A DNA stretch of 14,846 nt from CANLWN01 sp039815505 (GTDB lineage Bacteria > Bacteroidota > Bacteroidia > Flavobacteriales > Flavobacteriaceae), in assembly GCA_039815505.1 (NCBI GenBank), contig JBCBZE010000043.1:1-14846 (forward strand). Reading direction: 5' to 3'. The position numbers were made by a program, and so were the translations under genes. The notes under the pieces were generated by a model. The model did not search any database. It worked only from the letters and a program-made list of their open reading frames with translations, and was not told the origin of the DNA. How positions within the stretch are numbered: the first letter of the stretch is position 1; every line of letters starts with the position of its first letter. Below, one piece after another: positions 6,669 to 14,204 of this stretch.

Positions 6669-9600
6669 TTACTTGCTTTCTAAAAACTCGTCAAAACTTT
6701 TGATGGTAATATCCTTAGCTCCCTTGAATTTTTTCTTGAGCTTGGCGAAATCCACTTTTGCCGCCTCAAACCTATTGGATATAATGTTCAAGTTTTGTAA
6801 TTCCGAAGCCGAGGGCTTATCGTAATTATCGGCTACCTTGCTGAACAGGTCGGTCATTTTCTCACGTAATTGCGGTTCCGAAGAACCTACGTAGTTATCA
6901 CCGGTAGTGATAACTAGGGTTTCTTTGAGTGCATTTAGTTTTGAGACCATCTTGGAATTTTTGTCCAGTTCAGCTTTAGCGATCGTTTCATCTACCTCAT
7001 ATACCAAATAGGCAAGTTCTTGACTCATGTCGTATAGCTTCATCGTAGTTTCGTTCTTTAACGTACGCTCCGCTTCCGTTAAGGTAGAACTCTTATCATA
7101 TATCAGTTCAAAGGTATGTTCATAGGTTTCCTTTCCTTTGGTCATAACCGCTTTATAGCTTCCGGCAGGAACTCTCGGCGAGGTAAAGCCTCCAAAAGTA
7201 AATGTCTTCCCTTTGGCCACCTTGGGTTGTTTTCTGGTAAACCCCCAATTTACTATATTGATTCCCTTGGATTTCCCAGGGCCAAGTTCCGTAATTACAT
7301 TACCTTCCATGTCCTGTATTTCCATGGTCATTTTTCCAAAGGTATGTCGCTTACTGAGTAAATACTTGATCTGCAAATTACTGGTCTTGCTTCGTCCAAC
7401 GAATTGGGTCTCATTACCAAAGTTACCTGAAAAACCACTTTTCTCATTGATTACCGTAGGCTCGTTTTTAAAGAAATGTACTTTGGACGATAATACCTCA
7501 TCATTAATTTCACGTAAGGGGGATATATCGTCCAAGATAATGACGCCCCTACCATGCGTACCCATCACCAGATCATTGGTCGCTTTTTGCAAGTCGATAA
7601 AATGTATGGCCACCGATGGCATGTTATTGGTGAATTTACTCCAGTTTTTCCCGCCATCCATGGTAATGTACAATCCAAATTCGGTTCCAAGGAATAGCAG
7701 GTCGGGATTTACATAGTCTTCTTGGATATTACGCGCAAAACCTACGATATCATCAGAAATAATATTGGTCCATGTTTTACCAAAATCGGTGGTCTTATAG
7801 GCGTAAGGATTCATATCGTTCATGGTATGCCCATCAAAGACAGCATAAGCGGTACCTTTATCAAAGCTACTGGCCTCGATATGATAACACCAAGTGTTCT
7901 TGGGAAGCCCGGAAATATTGGCGATGGTATTGGTCCATGTTTTTCCACCATCCCGGGTCACCTGTACGTTGCCATCGTCCGTACCTACCCAAAGTACATT
8001 TTCGTCCAAAGGTGACTCTGCAATTGTAAAAATGGTCGTATGGTTCTCCGCACCGGAGTTATCCTTGGACAATCCACCGGAATCCTCCTGGGTCTGCTTA
8101 GCCGGGTCGTTCGTGCTGAGATCCGGGGAAATAATTTCCCAAGTGTCCCCCATATCTTCCGATTTATGAACATACTGACTTCCCATGTAAAATCGATCTG
8201 GTTGGTGTGCGCTTACCGCCATGGGGGCGTTCCAGTTAAAACGCAACTTTTGACCTTCCTTGCTGGGTAGGGGTTGTATGGTTTTCGTAAGGTTTCTATC
8301 CACATCATAGCGCCAAACGTTTTCCGCTCCTTGCATTTCAGAGTAAATAACGTTTTTAGTAGGGTGCTTCAACACTCTAAATCCGTCACCAAAACCAACC
8401 GAATTCCAATCTCTTGCTTCCACACCTCCTTGGGAAGAAGAAGGGCCCCACCAAGAACCGTTATCCTGCAACCCTCCATAAACGTTGTAAGGCGTGGCAT
8501 CGTCCACACTAATATGATAAAATTGTGATAAGGGAAGGTTTTCAACAATTTCCATATTGGTTCCCCCGTCCCAAGATCGGTACACACCACCATCCGTGCC
8601 CACGTACATAATATCCGAATCCTTTATGCTAAAGGCTATATCATGGATATCACTATGCATTTGTCCTAGATTTTTAAAGGTCTTTCCACCATCCCTGGAA
8701 ATAGAGCCGCTAAGGCCACCTTTTACGACTACATTTTCATCTCTTGGATCTACTACGATCCTTGAAAAGTAAAAAGGGCGTACGGTAATGCCGAAGTCAT
8801 TGTTCAATTGTTCCCAGCTTTTACCGGCATCGTCACTTCTGTACAATCCTTTTCTTTCATCCTTTTCCGCCTCTATTACCGTGTACAGTACATTTGGATT
8901 GGACGGTGCAATGGCTATGGCCAATCTTCCCAGCTTTCCTTTTGGAAAACCATTGTGGATTTTATTCCAAGTAGCTCCTGCATCCGTGGATTTGTATAGG
9001 GCACTTTTGGCGCCTCCCGATTCAAAACCCCATCCTGTTCTTCTAAATTCCCACATGGAGGCATAAAGTACGTTGGGATCCTTAGGATCCATGGCCAGAT
9101 CGGCACATCCGGTTTTCTGATCGATAAACAATAACTTTTCCCAAGTTGTGCCCCCATCCATGGATTTATAGACACCACGTTCGTCGCTATCGCCCCAAAG
9201 AGCACCCAATACACCTAAATAAATTTCTTTGGAGTTATCTGGGTTGATGATGATATTGGCAATACGTTCAGATTTATCAAAGCCTAATTTTGTCCAATTG
9301 GAACCACCATCAACGGATTTGTATAAACCATCACCGACAGAAACACTATTTCTGGGCCATGTTTCCCCGGTACCCACATATATCGTATTATCAGGGTCGT
9401 TGGGATCTAAGGCCACAGCACCAATAGATTGGCAGTAATCATCAAAAATGGGATTGAAAGTTGTACCCGCATCATTGGATTTCCAAACACCTCCGCCAGC
9501 GGTACCTGCATAGATAATTCTGCTGTTGGTTGGATGTAGTTCCATATCATTGATGCGCCCGCTCATCAAAGCAGGTCCAATGTGTCTGGCGGTCATATCG

Positions 9601-9701
9601 CCAAAGAGTTCTTTTCCTTTAATGGATTTCTTTGCCTGTGCTTCTCCCGAAAACGGCATCAAAATTCCAAATGCCATTAAGGCGAAAACTAATTTTTTCA
9701 T
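6669..9701 (-). CDS. secreted BNR/VPS10 (sortilin)-type beta-propeller protein
   Basis: The protein has 1010 residues. A signal peptide (about 1-23, cleavage after GEAQA) indicates export. Asp-box repeats (S/TxDxGxxW/F) occur at about 75, 129, 180, 238, 289, 335, 376 (partial), 514, 582, 637 and 680, consistent with two large propellers as in VPS10/sortilin and GH74-like folds. SGRIND and GTAGGGVWKS near the N-terminus and GTHGRGVIILDD (714-725) near the propeller end are typical of the flavobacterial proteins labelled glycosyl hydrolase or VPS10. A beta-sandwich resembling an FlgD-type Ig domain (about 770-870, including PRVPAGSYKAVM) and a helical C-terminal bundle (about 870-1000) follow. 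I see no T9SS sorting domain at the C-terminus. Catalytic activity is unproven; peptide or glycan binding in the periplasm or outer membrane is as likely. The upstream LolA-like gene is separated by a terminator. Confidence 0.88.
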   Translation of the reverse strand: MKKLVFALMAFGILMPFSGEAQAKKSIKGKELFGDMTARHIGPALMSGRINDMELHPTNSRIIYAGTAGGGVWKSNDAGTTFNPIFDDYCQSIGAVALDPNDPDNTIYVGTGETWPRNSVSVGDGLYKSVDGGSNWTKLGFDKSERIANIIINPDNSKEIYLGVLGALWGDSDERGVYKSMDGGTTWEKLLFIDQKTGCADLAMDPKDPNVLYASMWEFRRTGWGFESGGAKSALYKSTDAGATWNKIHNGFPKGKLGRLAIAIAPSNPNVLYTVIEAEKDERKGLYRSDDAGKSWEQLNNDFGITVRPFYFSRIVVDPRDENVVVKGGLSGSISRDGGKTFKNLGQMHSDIHDIAFSIKDSDIMYVGTDGGVYRSWDGGTNMEIVENLPLSQFYHISVDDATPYNVYGGLQDNGSWWGPSSSQGGVEARDWNSVGFGDGFRVLKHPTKNVIYSEMQGAENVWRYDVDRNLTKTIQPLPSKEGQKLRFNWNAPMAVSAHQPDRFYMGSQYVHKSEDMGDTWEIISPDLSTNDPAKQTQEDSGGLSKDNSGAENHTTIFTIAESPLDENVLWVGTDDGNVQVTRDGGKTWTNTIANISGLPKNTWCYHIEASSFDKGTAYAVFDGHTMNDMNPYAYKTTDFGKTWTNIISDDIVGFARNIQEDYVNPDLLFLGTEFGLYITMDGGKNWSKFTNNMPSVAIHFIDLQKATNDLVMGTHGRGVIILDDISPLREINDEVLSSKVHFFKNEPTVINEKSGFSGNFGNETQFVGRSKTSNLQIKYLLSKRHTFGKMTMEIQDMEGNVITELGPGKSKGINIVNWGFTRKQPKVAKGKTFTFGGFTSPRVPAGSYKAVMTKGKETYEHTFELIYDKSSTLTEAERTLKNETTMKLYDMSQELAYLVYEVDETIAKAELDKNSKMVSKLNALKETLVITTGDNYVGSSEPQLREKMTDLFSKVADNYDKPSASELQNLNIISNRFEAAKVDFAKLKKKFKGAKDITIKSFDEFLESK

Positions 9702-9720
9702 CTCGTAAGCTGGTTTTAAT

Positions 9721-9748
9721 AAAAAAGACCCTCGTTAAAGGGTCTTTT
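9721..9748 (-). terminator. intrinsic terminator after the LolA-like gene
   Basis: Perfect 10-base arms at 9723-9732 and 9739-9748 (AAAAGACCCT/AGGGTCTTTT) enclose a 6-base loop. On the minus strand the stem runs into TTTTTT and then ATT, a textbook Rho-independent terminator for the gene ending at 9764. It lies only 20 bases before the ATG of the propeller gene at 9701. The plus-strand reading ends in TTTTGG and is weaker. Confidence 0.88.
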
Positions 9749-9763
9749 GGAAGTTAGTATGTG

Positions 9764-10540
9764 TTATTCTTTTTCGGTTTCGGTCTCCACCTCTTCTGGA
9801 AAAGCAAATGCGCTTTCCTCCACAGTTGGATTCAATTCTATCTTTTCAATGGTCAAGGGGTTGCCCGGTTGCCCTTTAACACCCTGTGTCATGGCAAACG
9901 GAAAATATAGTCCGTCCACTTCTTGATAATCGCTCATCGTAATTTCTTGTGTCATTCCTTTTCCTTGACCGGATTTTATTTCGGATTGTAAAGCAATGGG
10001 CACAAAGTTTTCCGTATCAAAATAGTAAAAGGTTACATCCTCTTCTTGCTTCCCGTCTATGGTCACGGGTTCTTTTATCAATTTTATCTTAAAGGTCTCG
10101 GCACCATCAATGGTTTCTTTGCCCAAAAGTTCCGCGGTATATCCTTTTTCTTTATAGTCCACGAAAGAATCTGGAAAATCGTTGGTGTTCAATTTAAAAT
10201 TCTCTGTAGCCTCCGCGTCACTTTTTTCCGCCTTCATCGTCAAAAAATTATGGCTCCAAAGTGTTTCGCCATCAAAAACCCCCTGTTTGATCTCCTTTCC
10301 TTGGAAATTGATGAGTGTCATTTGTCTACCGTCTTTCATTTGAACAATTTCCAACGGAATTTCCAATCCGCCTTGGTTTACTTTAGCGGTCATTTTCATT
10401 CCTTCCATGCTCTTCAATTTTTCCAATCCGCCAATATTCTCAAAATAGGCATCCAAAATTTCATCAACGGTTGTTTGGGCCTGTAATGGCATAGTCAACG
10501 CCATGGTAAATAGGGCAATACAAAGTTTTAGTGTTTTCAT
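9764..10540 (-). CDS. exported LolA-like / outer-membrane lipoprotein-sorting-type protein
   Basis: The protein has 258 residues with a clear signal peptide (about 1-21, cleavage after LQA). The mature part begins TTVDEILDAYFENIGG, a motif seen in flavobacterial proteins annotated as outer-membrane lipoprotein-sorting or LolA-like. It continues with repeated amphipathic strands expected for an open beta-barrel that shelters an acyl chain: QGVFDGETLWSHN (about 85-97), TFYYFDTENFVPIAL and QEVDGLYFPFAM. The C-terminus is acidic. No lipobox cysteine follows the signal, so the protein should be soluble in the periplasm. Its role in lipoprotein transport is inferred from the fold only. A good -7 element lies 36 bases upstream and an intrinsic terminator directly downstream, so it could be a monocistronic transcript with some read-through into the propeller gene. 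Confidence 0.8.
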   Translation of the reverse strand: MKTLKLCIALFTMALTMPLQAQTTVDEILDAYFENIGGLEKLKSMEGMKMTAKVNQGGLEIPLEIVQMKDGRQMTLINFQGKEIKQGVFDGETLWSHNFLTMKAEKSDAEATENFKLNTNDFPDSFVDYKEKGYTAELLGKETIDGAETFKIKLIKEPVTIDGKQEEDVTFYYFDTENFVPIALQSEIKSGQGKGMTQEITMSDYQEVDGLYFPFAMTQGVKGQPGNPLTIEKIELNPTVEESAFAFPEEVETETEKE

Positions 10541-10575
10541 TTTTATCTTTTTTATTAGAATTAGTCCATTAGTAT

Positions 10576-10583
10576 CAAAGATA
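10576..10583 (-). promoter_or_regulatory. -7 promoter element for the LolA-like gene
   Basis: The minus strand reads TATCTTTG, an exact match to TAnnTTTG, 36 bases before the ATG at 10540. I find no clear -33 TTG at 19-21 bases, so the call rests on the -7 box and its position. Confidence 0.45.
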
Positions 10584-10634
10584 GAAGTTATGTTACAATT
10601 TTACATTGTTTTTTTTCCATATGATCTAGATTCA

Positions 10635-10664
10635 TTGGTGTTTTTGATACATTCGTTATCTTTA
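10635..10664 (+). promoter_or_regulatory. Bacteroidetes-type promoter for the DUF72 gene
   Basis: TTG at 10635-10637, a 19-base spacer, and TATCTTTA at 10657-10664 (one mismatch to TAnnTTTG). The ATG at 10686 is 21 bases further on, which would give a short leader. The spacing matches the known Bacteroidetes pattern. Confidence 0.5.
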
Positions 10665-10685
10665 AAGTATTAAAAAATTGGATAC

Positions 10686-11579
10686 ATGAAGTTTGGAAAA
10701 GTAGACCAACCGGAATTAGTGGATTTTACCATTCCCAAAGATCATCCCGATACGGAAGTGGTGTTGTCCCGTGCCGATAAAAAAGATACGCTGGAAGTGT
10801 ATATCGGTTGTGCAAAATGGAATAGGCAAGATTTAAAGAATTTTTATCCAAGAGGAACAAAGGATGAGTTGACCTATTATGCGTCCCAGTTTAATTGTAT
10901 TGAGCTAAATGCTACTTTTTACCGAATTTTCCCTGGGGAACAATACAGTAAATGGTATGATAAAACCCCGGATAATTTTCGGTTTTTCCCCAAGGTATCC
11001 AATGAAATAAGCCATCTACGGCGCTTAAATGATCAGATATACCCCACGATAGATAGGTATCTTGAAGTAACGGCGAATCTTAAGGAAAAGTTGGGTACCA
11101 TCTTTCTTCAAATGCACAATAATTTTGGACCTAAAAATTGGGATAGGGTGACCCGTTTTGTGGAATATTGGCCCAAGGAATTTCCCTTGGCCATGGAGTT
11201 TAGGCACACCGATTGGTTCAATGATGAAAAAGTGGCGCAAGAACTATATCATTTGCTACAAGAACATAACATTGCAAATATCCTGGTGGATACGGCCGGA
11301 AGAAGGGATATTATGCATATGCGGTTGACCAATGCCGAGGCATTTGTGCGTTATGTAGGAGCCAATCATAAGAGTGATTACAATCGTTTGGACGAGTGGG
11401 TGGATAGGTTAACAACATGGTACGACCAAGGTTTGCGTAAGATTCATTTTTTTGTACATCAGAATTTAGAACTGGAATCTCCCTTATTATCCGCCTATTT
11501 CATAGAAAAAATGAATGCGGCGCTACCCGTACAATTAAAGGTTCCGGATACCCTGGTTAAACCCAAAACCTTATTTTAA
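10686..11579 (+). CDS. DUF72 (YecE-like) TIM-barrel protein
   Basis: The protein has 297 residues. After a variable N-terminus of about 36 residues the family core begins: VYIGCAKWNRQDLKNFYP (38-55), then CIELNATFYRIF (71-82), FRFFPKVSNEISH (98-110), FLQMHNNFGP (140-149), MEFRHTDWF (170-178) and FVHQNLE. These blocks follow the DUF72 order, in which conserved acidic, His and aromatic residues line the mouth of a TIM barrel. No function is established for the family. It has no signal peptide and is presumably cytoplasmic. The ATG at 10686 is supported by the promoter just upstream. The TAA at 11577-11579 shares bases with the stop of the convergent phosphatidylserine decarboxylase gene (TTAA). 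Confidence 0.9.
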   Translation: MKFGKVDQPELVDFTIPKDHPDTEVVLSRADKKDTLEVYIGCAKWNRQDLKNFYPRGTKDELTYYASQFNCIELNATFYRIFPGEQYSKWYDKTPDNFRFFPKVSNEISHLRRLNDQIYPTIDRYLEVTANLKEKLGTIFLQMHNNFGPKNWDRVTRFVEYWPKEFPLAMEFRHTDWFNDEKVAQELYHLLQEHNIANILVDTAGRRDIMHMRLTNAEAFVRYVGANHKSDYNRLDEWVDRLTTWYDQGLRKIHFFVHQNLELESPLLSAYFIEKMNAALPVQLKVPDTLVKPKTLF

Positions 11580-12433
11580 TAACTGGCGCCCACTTCCACG
11601 AATGTATTTTTAAAATGGAATTTGGGAGCGACCGGGGCCGCCATACAACAGGTAGAACCTAGATAGAATAGGGCAATTTCCTGTAATTTTTTTATGGAAC
11701 GACCCAATGTAATGTTCTTGGGAAGTTCTATGGTACCTACCGCAGGCCCCCCTACAATGGATAAATACCAAACACGGCCGTCTTCATCCGTAATATCTAT
11801 ATTATAACGCTCGTTCCTAAATGCAGGTAACGAAGGGTTTTCTTTGTATATCCATGGCCGCAATATGACAAGGTCTCCCGGAACGTGCTGTATCCGTGTT
11901 ATACGTCCGCTGACAGGGGCGTGGATGCGATGATAGTTTTTGTTATGCAAAAAGACATTGGTAAAAGCATAGGAGGATGGTATATGGTCTTGTTCAACAC
12001 CGAAAATAGTGGCTATGGTGCGTTCATCAGATTTAACTTTTGACGTGTATATGCTACCTACGTTTCCCTCATCGCACAATAAACCTTCACAGGGCCAAAC
12101 CGATGGATGCTCGTTTTCCGGAAGCGTTTTATATTCCCGGATGAAGAAATCTTGGAAACTATTAAAGTTCTTTTTTCCTTTGGGCGGCTTAAACTTGTCC
12201 AGGTAATTTTTGTCGCTGTAGTTTATCTTAATATACGGTTTTATGATCCATTTGGAATACCTTTTGTTGTATGCGGACGCATAACCGGCCGATAACTTCC
12301 TCTGAATATCGCTTGGGAGATTACCCCAAACCTTAACGGATAAAAATTGATAAAAATTTGCCCTCCATTCCGGTACTTTGAATACTGTAAAGGAAGAATC
12401 CAAAGCATACGATCGATCTATAGTAGTGTCCAT
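11576..12433 (-). CDS. phosphatidylserine decarboxylase family protein with Glu in place of catalytic Asp
   Basis: PSD converts phosphatidylserine to phosphatidylethanolamine at the inner membrane; the proenzyme cuts itself at a Ser that becomes a pyruvoyl group. From the ATG at 12431-12433 the protein has 285 residues; a TTG just before would add one. FNSFQDFFIREYK (about 90-102), YHRIHAP with His168 and His171, the VPGD block (184-187), FRNER (205-209) and LGST with Ser260 line up well with E. coli PSD. At the position of catalytic Asp90 of E. coli (PADG) this protein has PCEG, Glu116. Autoprocessing may still occur with Glu, but this is untested, and the residues after the cut (CCMAAPVAP) also differ. 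The gene follows the NTF2-like gene with a TGATG junction, implying coupled translation. It could be a second, specialised PSD paralogue. Confidence 0.87.
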   Translation of the reverse strand: MDTTIDRSYALDSSFTVFKVPEWRANFYQFLSVKVWGNLPSDIQRKLSAGYASAYNKRYSKWIIKPYIKINYSDKNYLDKFKPPKGKKNFNSFQDFFIREYKTLPENEHPSVWPCEGLLCDEGNVGSIYTSKVKSDERTIATIFGVEQDHIPSSYAFTNVFLHNKNYHRIHAPVSGRITRIQHVPGDLVILRPWIYKENPSLPAFRNERYNIDITDEDGRVWYLSIVGGPAVGTIELPKNITLGRSIKKLQEIALFYLGSTCCMAAPVAPKFHFKNTFVEVGASY

Positions 12434-12882
12434 CAATCTACAATTTTGTTATCCCACAGTACATTGATAATTTTCCATTTGCCGTTTATTTTGGCCAAAT
12501 GCATATAGTCATAGAAGTCGTATTGATTGGTGCTTGCCTTAATGCTGGCAATGTTTCCATCGATATCCAATATTTGAACATCTACGGTAAGCGGTGATTC
12601 CTTGAGCTTGGCCCATTTTTTTCCATCCAGTTTGGTCAGGGAGACCAATTCGGTATAACCCATATTTTTCACCAATTGAAAGCCCTCTCGCTCAATAATA
12701 TGCCTTTTGGCCACCTCATGATGAACGGCGCGTTCCATTTGGGATTGATTGCTGCTATAATAGCTTTCCATATAATCTATGGCCGCCTGTTTAATGAGCT
12801 CCTCATCGGAGGATTGGGCTGTGGTAATGTAGGAAATGAATACAAGGATTAGGGCAACGAAGTATTTTGCAATCGTTTGCAT
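12433..12882 (-). CDS. exported NTF2-like / putative lumazine-binding protein
   Basis: The protein has 149 residues with a signal peptide (about 1-22, cleavage near TTAQ) and no lipobox. The mature domain of about 125 residues has the SnoaL/NTF2-like pattern: an N-terminal helix with IKQAAIDYMESYYSSN, a middle helix, and paired strands ending YDFYDYMHLAKINGKWKIINVLW, which matches the putative lumazine-binding family (Lumazine_bd_2, PF12893). Members of that family are mostly exported and of unknown role; the lumazine link comes only from fold similarity. The stop TGA overlaps the ATG of the phosphatidylserine decarboxylase gene by one base (TGATG), so the two form one operon. A promoter with a bracketing inverted repeat lies just upstream. 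No functional link to lipid synthesis is evident from the sequence. Confidence 0.82.
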   Translation of the reverse strand: MQTIAKYFVALILVFISYITTAQSSDEELIKQAAIDYMESYYSSNQSQMERAVHHEVAKRHIIEREGFQLVKNMGYTELVSLTKLDGKKWAKLKESPLTVDVQILDIDGNIASIKASTNQYDFYDYMHLAKINGKWKIINVLWDNKIVD

Positions 12883-12890
12883 AATGTGAT

Positions 12891-12929
12891 GGTTTAGGTA
12901 CTTCTAAAGTATTTTTTTAAGCCTAAACC
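12891..12929. repeat. 8-base inverted repeat bracketing a promoter element
   Basis: Perfect arms GGTTTAGG (12891-12898) and CCTAAACC (12922-12929), 23 bases apart with centres 31 bases apart, about three helical turns. On the minus strand they flank the predicted -7 element (12904-12911) of the NTF2-like gene and abut its -33 element. It could be a regulator-binding site or an RNA hairpin in the leader region; chance cannot be excluded. Confidence 0.45.
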
Positions 12930-12933
12930 CAAA
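12904..12933 (-). promoter_or_regulatory. Bacteroidetes-type promoter for the NTF2-like/PSD operon
   Basis: On the minus strand TTTG (12933-12930) is followed after 18 bases by TACTTTAG (12911-12904), one mismatch to TAnnTTTG. The ATG at 12882 is 22 bases downstream of the -7 element. Motif and spacing reading only. Confidence 0.45.
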
Positions 12934-13061
12934 AATGAATTAAGAAAAGTTTATTGTTAGATTAACAAATTTTACCATTGGGTTTTAATTTTATGTTAAA
13001 TCTTGATCTTTGGCGCATAGGTGCTGTATAATACCTAATTTTATTTTTAAAATTTATAGCC

Positions 13062-13787
13062 ATGAAATTCTACTGGTCCTTTGCGTTTGTCTGTAGCCTT
13101 ATATGGTCGGCATGGAGTCAAGAAACAATTTCTTTTCCCTCTGACGACGGTTTGGGGATAACGGCGGATTTTTATAATTCGGAAAACTCGGACACCGTCA
13201 TTTTACTGTTCCATCAAGCGGGTTGGAGTAGGGGCGAGTATAAGGAGATAGCTCCTAAGCTTACTAAAATGGGCTACTCGTGTTTGGCAGTAGATCTTAG
13301 GTCGGGAGGGAAGGTAAACGGACTCGTCAACCAAACCCATCAGAAAGCAAAGTCGCAGGGAAAGTCTACAAGATATGTGGATGCGCTACAGGATATTGAA
13401 GCCTCCATAGCCTATGTGAAGTTGACCTACGCTCCCAAAAAAACCATTCTTTGGGGTAGTTCGTATTCCTCCGCTTTGGTATTAAAGTATGGTGGAGACC
13501 ATCCTACTGCGGTAGACGGAATACTATCTTTTGCCCCTGGAGAATATTTTGGAACTAAAAAATATATCACTGAAAGCGCCAAGAACATAGAGGTCCCCGT
13601 TTTTATTACCTCAGCCAAGAATGAATATAAGAATTGGAAAGGTATTTATGAAAGTATATCCACGACCTCCAAAAAAAGTTATTTGCCTGAAACTCCTGGA
13701 AATCATGGTTCCCGTGCTTTATGGGAGAAGTTCGGGGATCATAAAGGCTATTGGACTGCGGTCATCGATTTCTTAGGTGCCATATAA
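13062..13787 (+). CDS. secreted alpha/beta hydrolase (dienelactone-hydrolase-like)
   Basis: The protein has 241 residues. A signal peptide (about 1-19, cleavage after SAWS) suggests a periplasmic or secreted enzyme. FHQAGWSRGEY (50-60) occupies the oxyanion-loop position, CLAVDLRSGGK (74-84) follows, and the nucleophile elbow reads WGSSYSSA (131-138) with Ser134, that is GxSxS instead of GxSxG. His215 in GNHGSRALW is the likely base. The acid is less clear: the expected position, ITSAKNEY (183-190), has Asn187 followed by Glu188. The fold call is solid; activity and substrate are unknown. It is divergent from the NTF2-like gene and lies 21 bases before the thioesterase gene, so those two are probably co-transcribed. 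Confidence 0.83.
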   Translation: MKFYWSFAFVCSLIWSAWSQETISFPSDDGLGITADFYNSENSDTVILLFHQAGWSRGEYKEIAPKLTKMGYSCLAVDLRSGGKVNGLVNQTHQKAKSQGKSTRYVDALQDIEASIAYVKLTYAPKKTILWGSSYSSALVLKYGGDHPTAVDGILSFAPGEYFGTKKYITESAKNIEVPVFITSAKNEYKNWKGIYESISTTSKKSYLPETPGNHGSRALWEKFGDHKGYWTAVIDFLGAI

Positions 13788-13808
13788 TAACGCTAATACC
13801 AGAACTAT

Positions 13809-14204
13809 ATGAAATTCCATACCAGAAAATGGGTAAAGCCAGAAGATTTAAATGCCAATGAAACTTTATTTGGTGGTAAGGTATTGGCTTGGGTAGACGA
13901 AGAAGCCGCCCTTTATAGTATTATTCAATTGGAGAATAAAAAAGTCGTTACCAAATACATGTCCGAAATCAATTTTATGAGTACTGCACGGAAAGGGGAC
14001 ATCGTAGAAATAGGAATTGAAGTGGAGAAGTTTGGCAAAACTTCCCTAACATTAAATTGCGAAGTACGAAACAAAATGACCAGAGAGACCATTGTAACGG
14101 TAGATAACCTAATTATGGTAAACCTTGACGAACACGGTAAACCTACACCACATGGAAAAACCAAAGTGGAGTTCGTTAAAGATCGATTAGCTTCGGAAGA
14201 CTAG
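13809..14204 (+). CDS. hotdog-fold acyl-CoA thioesterase (YciA/BFIT type)
   Basis: The protein has 131 residues, the usual size of a single hotdog domain. ANETLFGGKVLAWVDEEAA (16-34) is the central helix with its preceding loop. Asp30 is the likely catalytic acid, equivalent to that of the YciA and cytosolic acyl-CoA thioesterases, and NETLFGG matches the family NxxxFGG loop. The following strands KYMSEINFMSTARKGDIVEI and KTSLTLNCEVRNK fit the fold. It would hydrolyse acyl-CoA to free fatty acid and CoA in the cytoplasm as a dimer or higher oligomer; chain length preference cannot be read. It has no signal peptide, unlike the hydrolase 21 bases upstream, so the two act in different compartments despite the probable shared transcript. 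The TAG at 14202-14204 is followed by a long gene-free stretch. Confidence 0.92.
   Translation: MKFHTRKWVKPEDLNANETLFGGKVLAWVDEEAALYSIIQLENKKVVTKYMSEINFMSTARKGDIVEIGIEVEKFGKTSLTLNCEVRNKMTRETIVTVDNLIMVNLDEHGKPTPHGKTKVEFVKDRLASED

Noticed and set aside
7213..8270. Several plus-strand open frames of 76-167 codons
   Set aside because: All are antisense to the propeller gene, and their regular spacing follows the repeated Asp-box coding sequence.
10046..10486. 146-codon open frame on the plus strand
   Set aside because: Antisense to the LolA-like gene, which has a signal peptide, promoter element and terminator in its own sense.
13003..13032. TTGATC, 18 bases, TATAAT before the secreted hydrolase: an E. 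coli-like sigma-70 promoter
   Set aside because: The match is good for E. coli, but the main sigma factor of Bacteroidetes uses a different -7 element; the nearest such element (TAATTTTA, 13036-13043) lacks a well-spaced -33. Left undecided.
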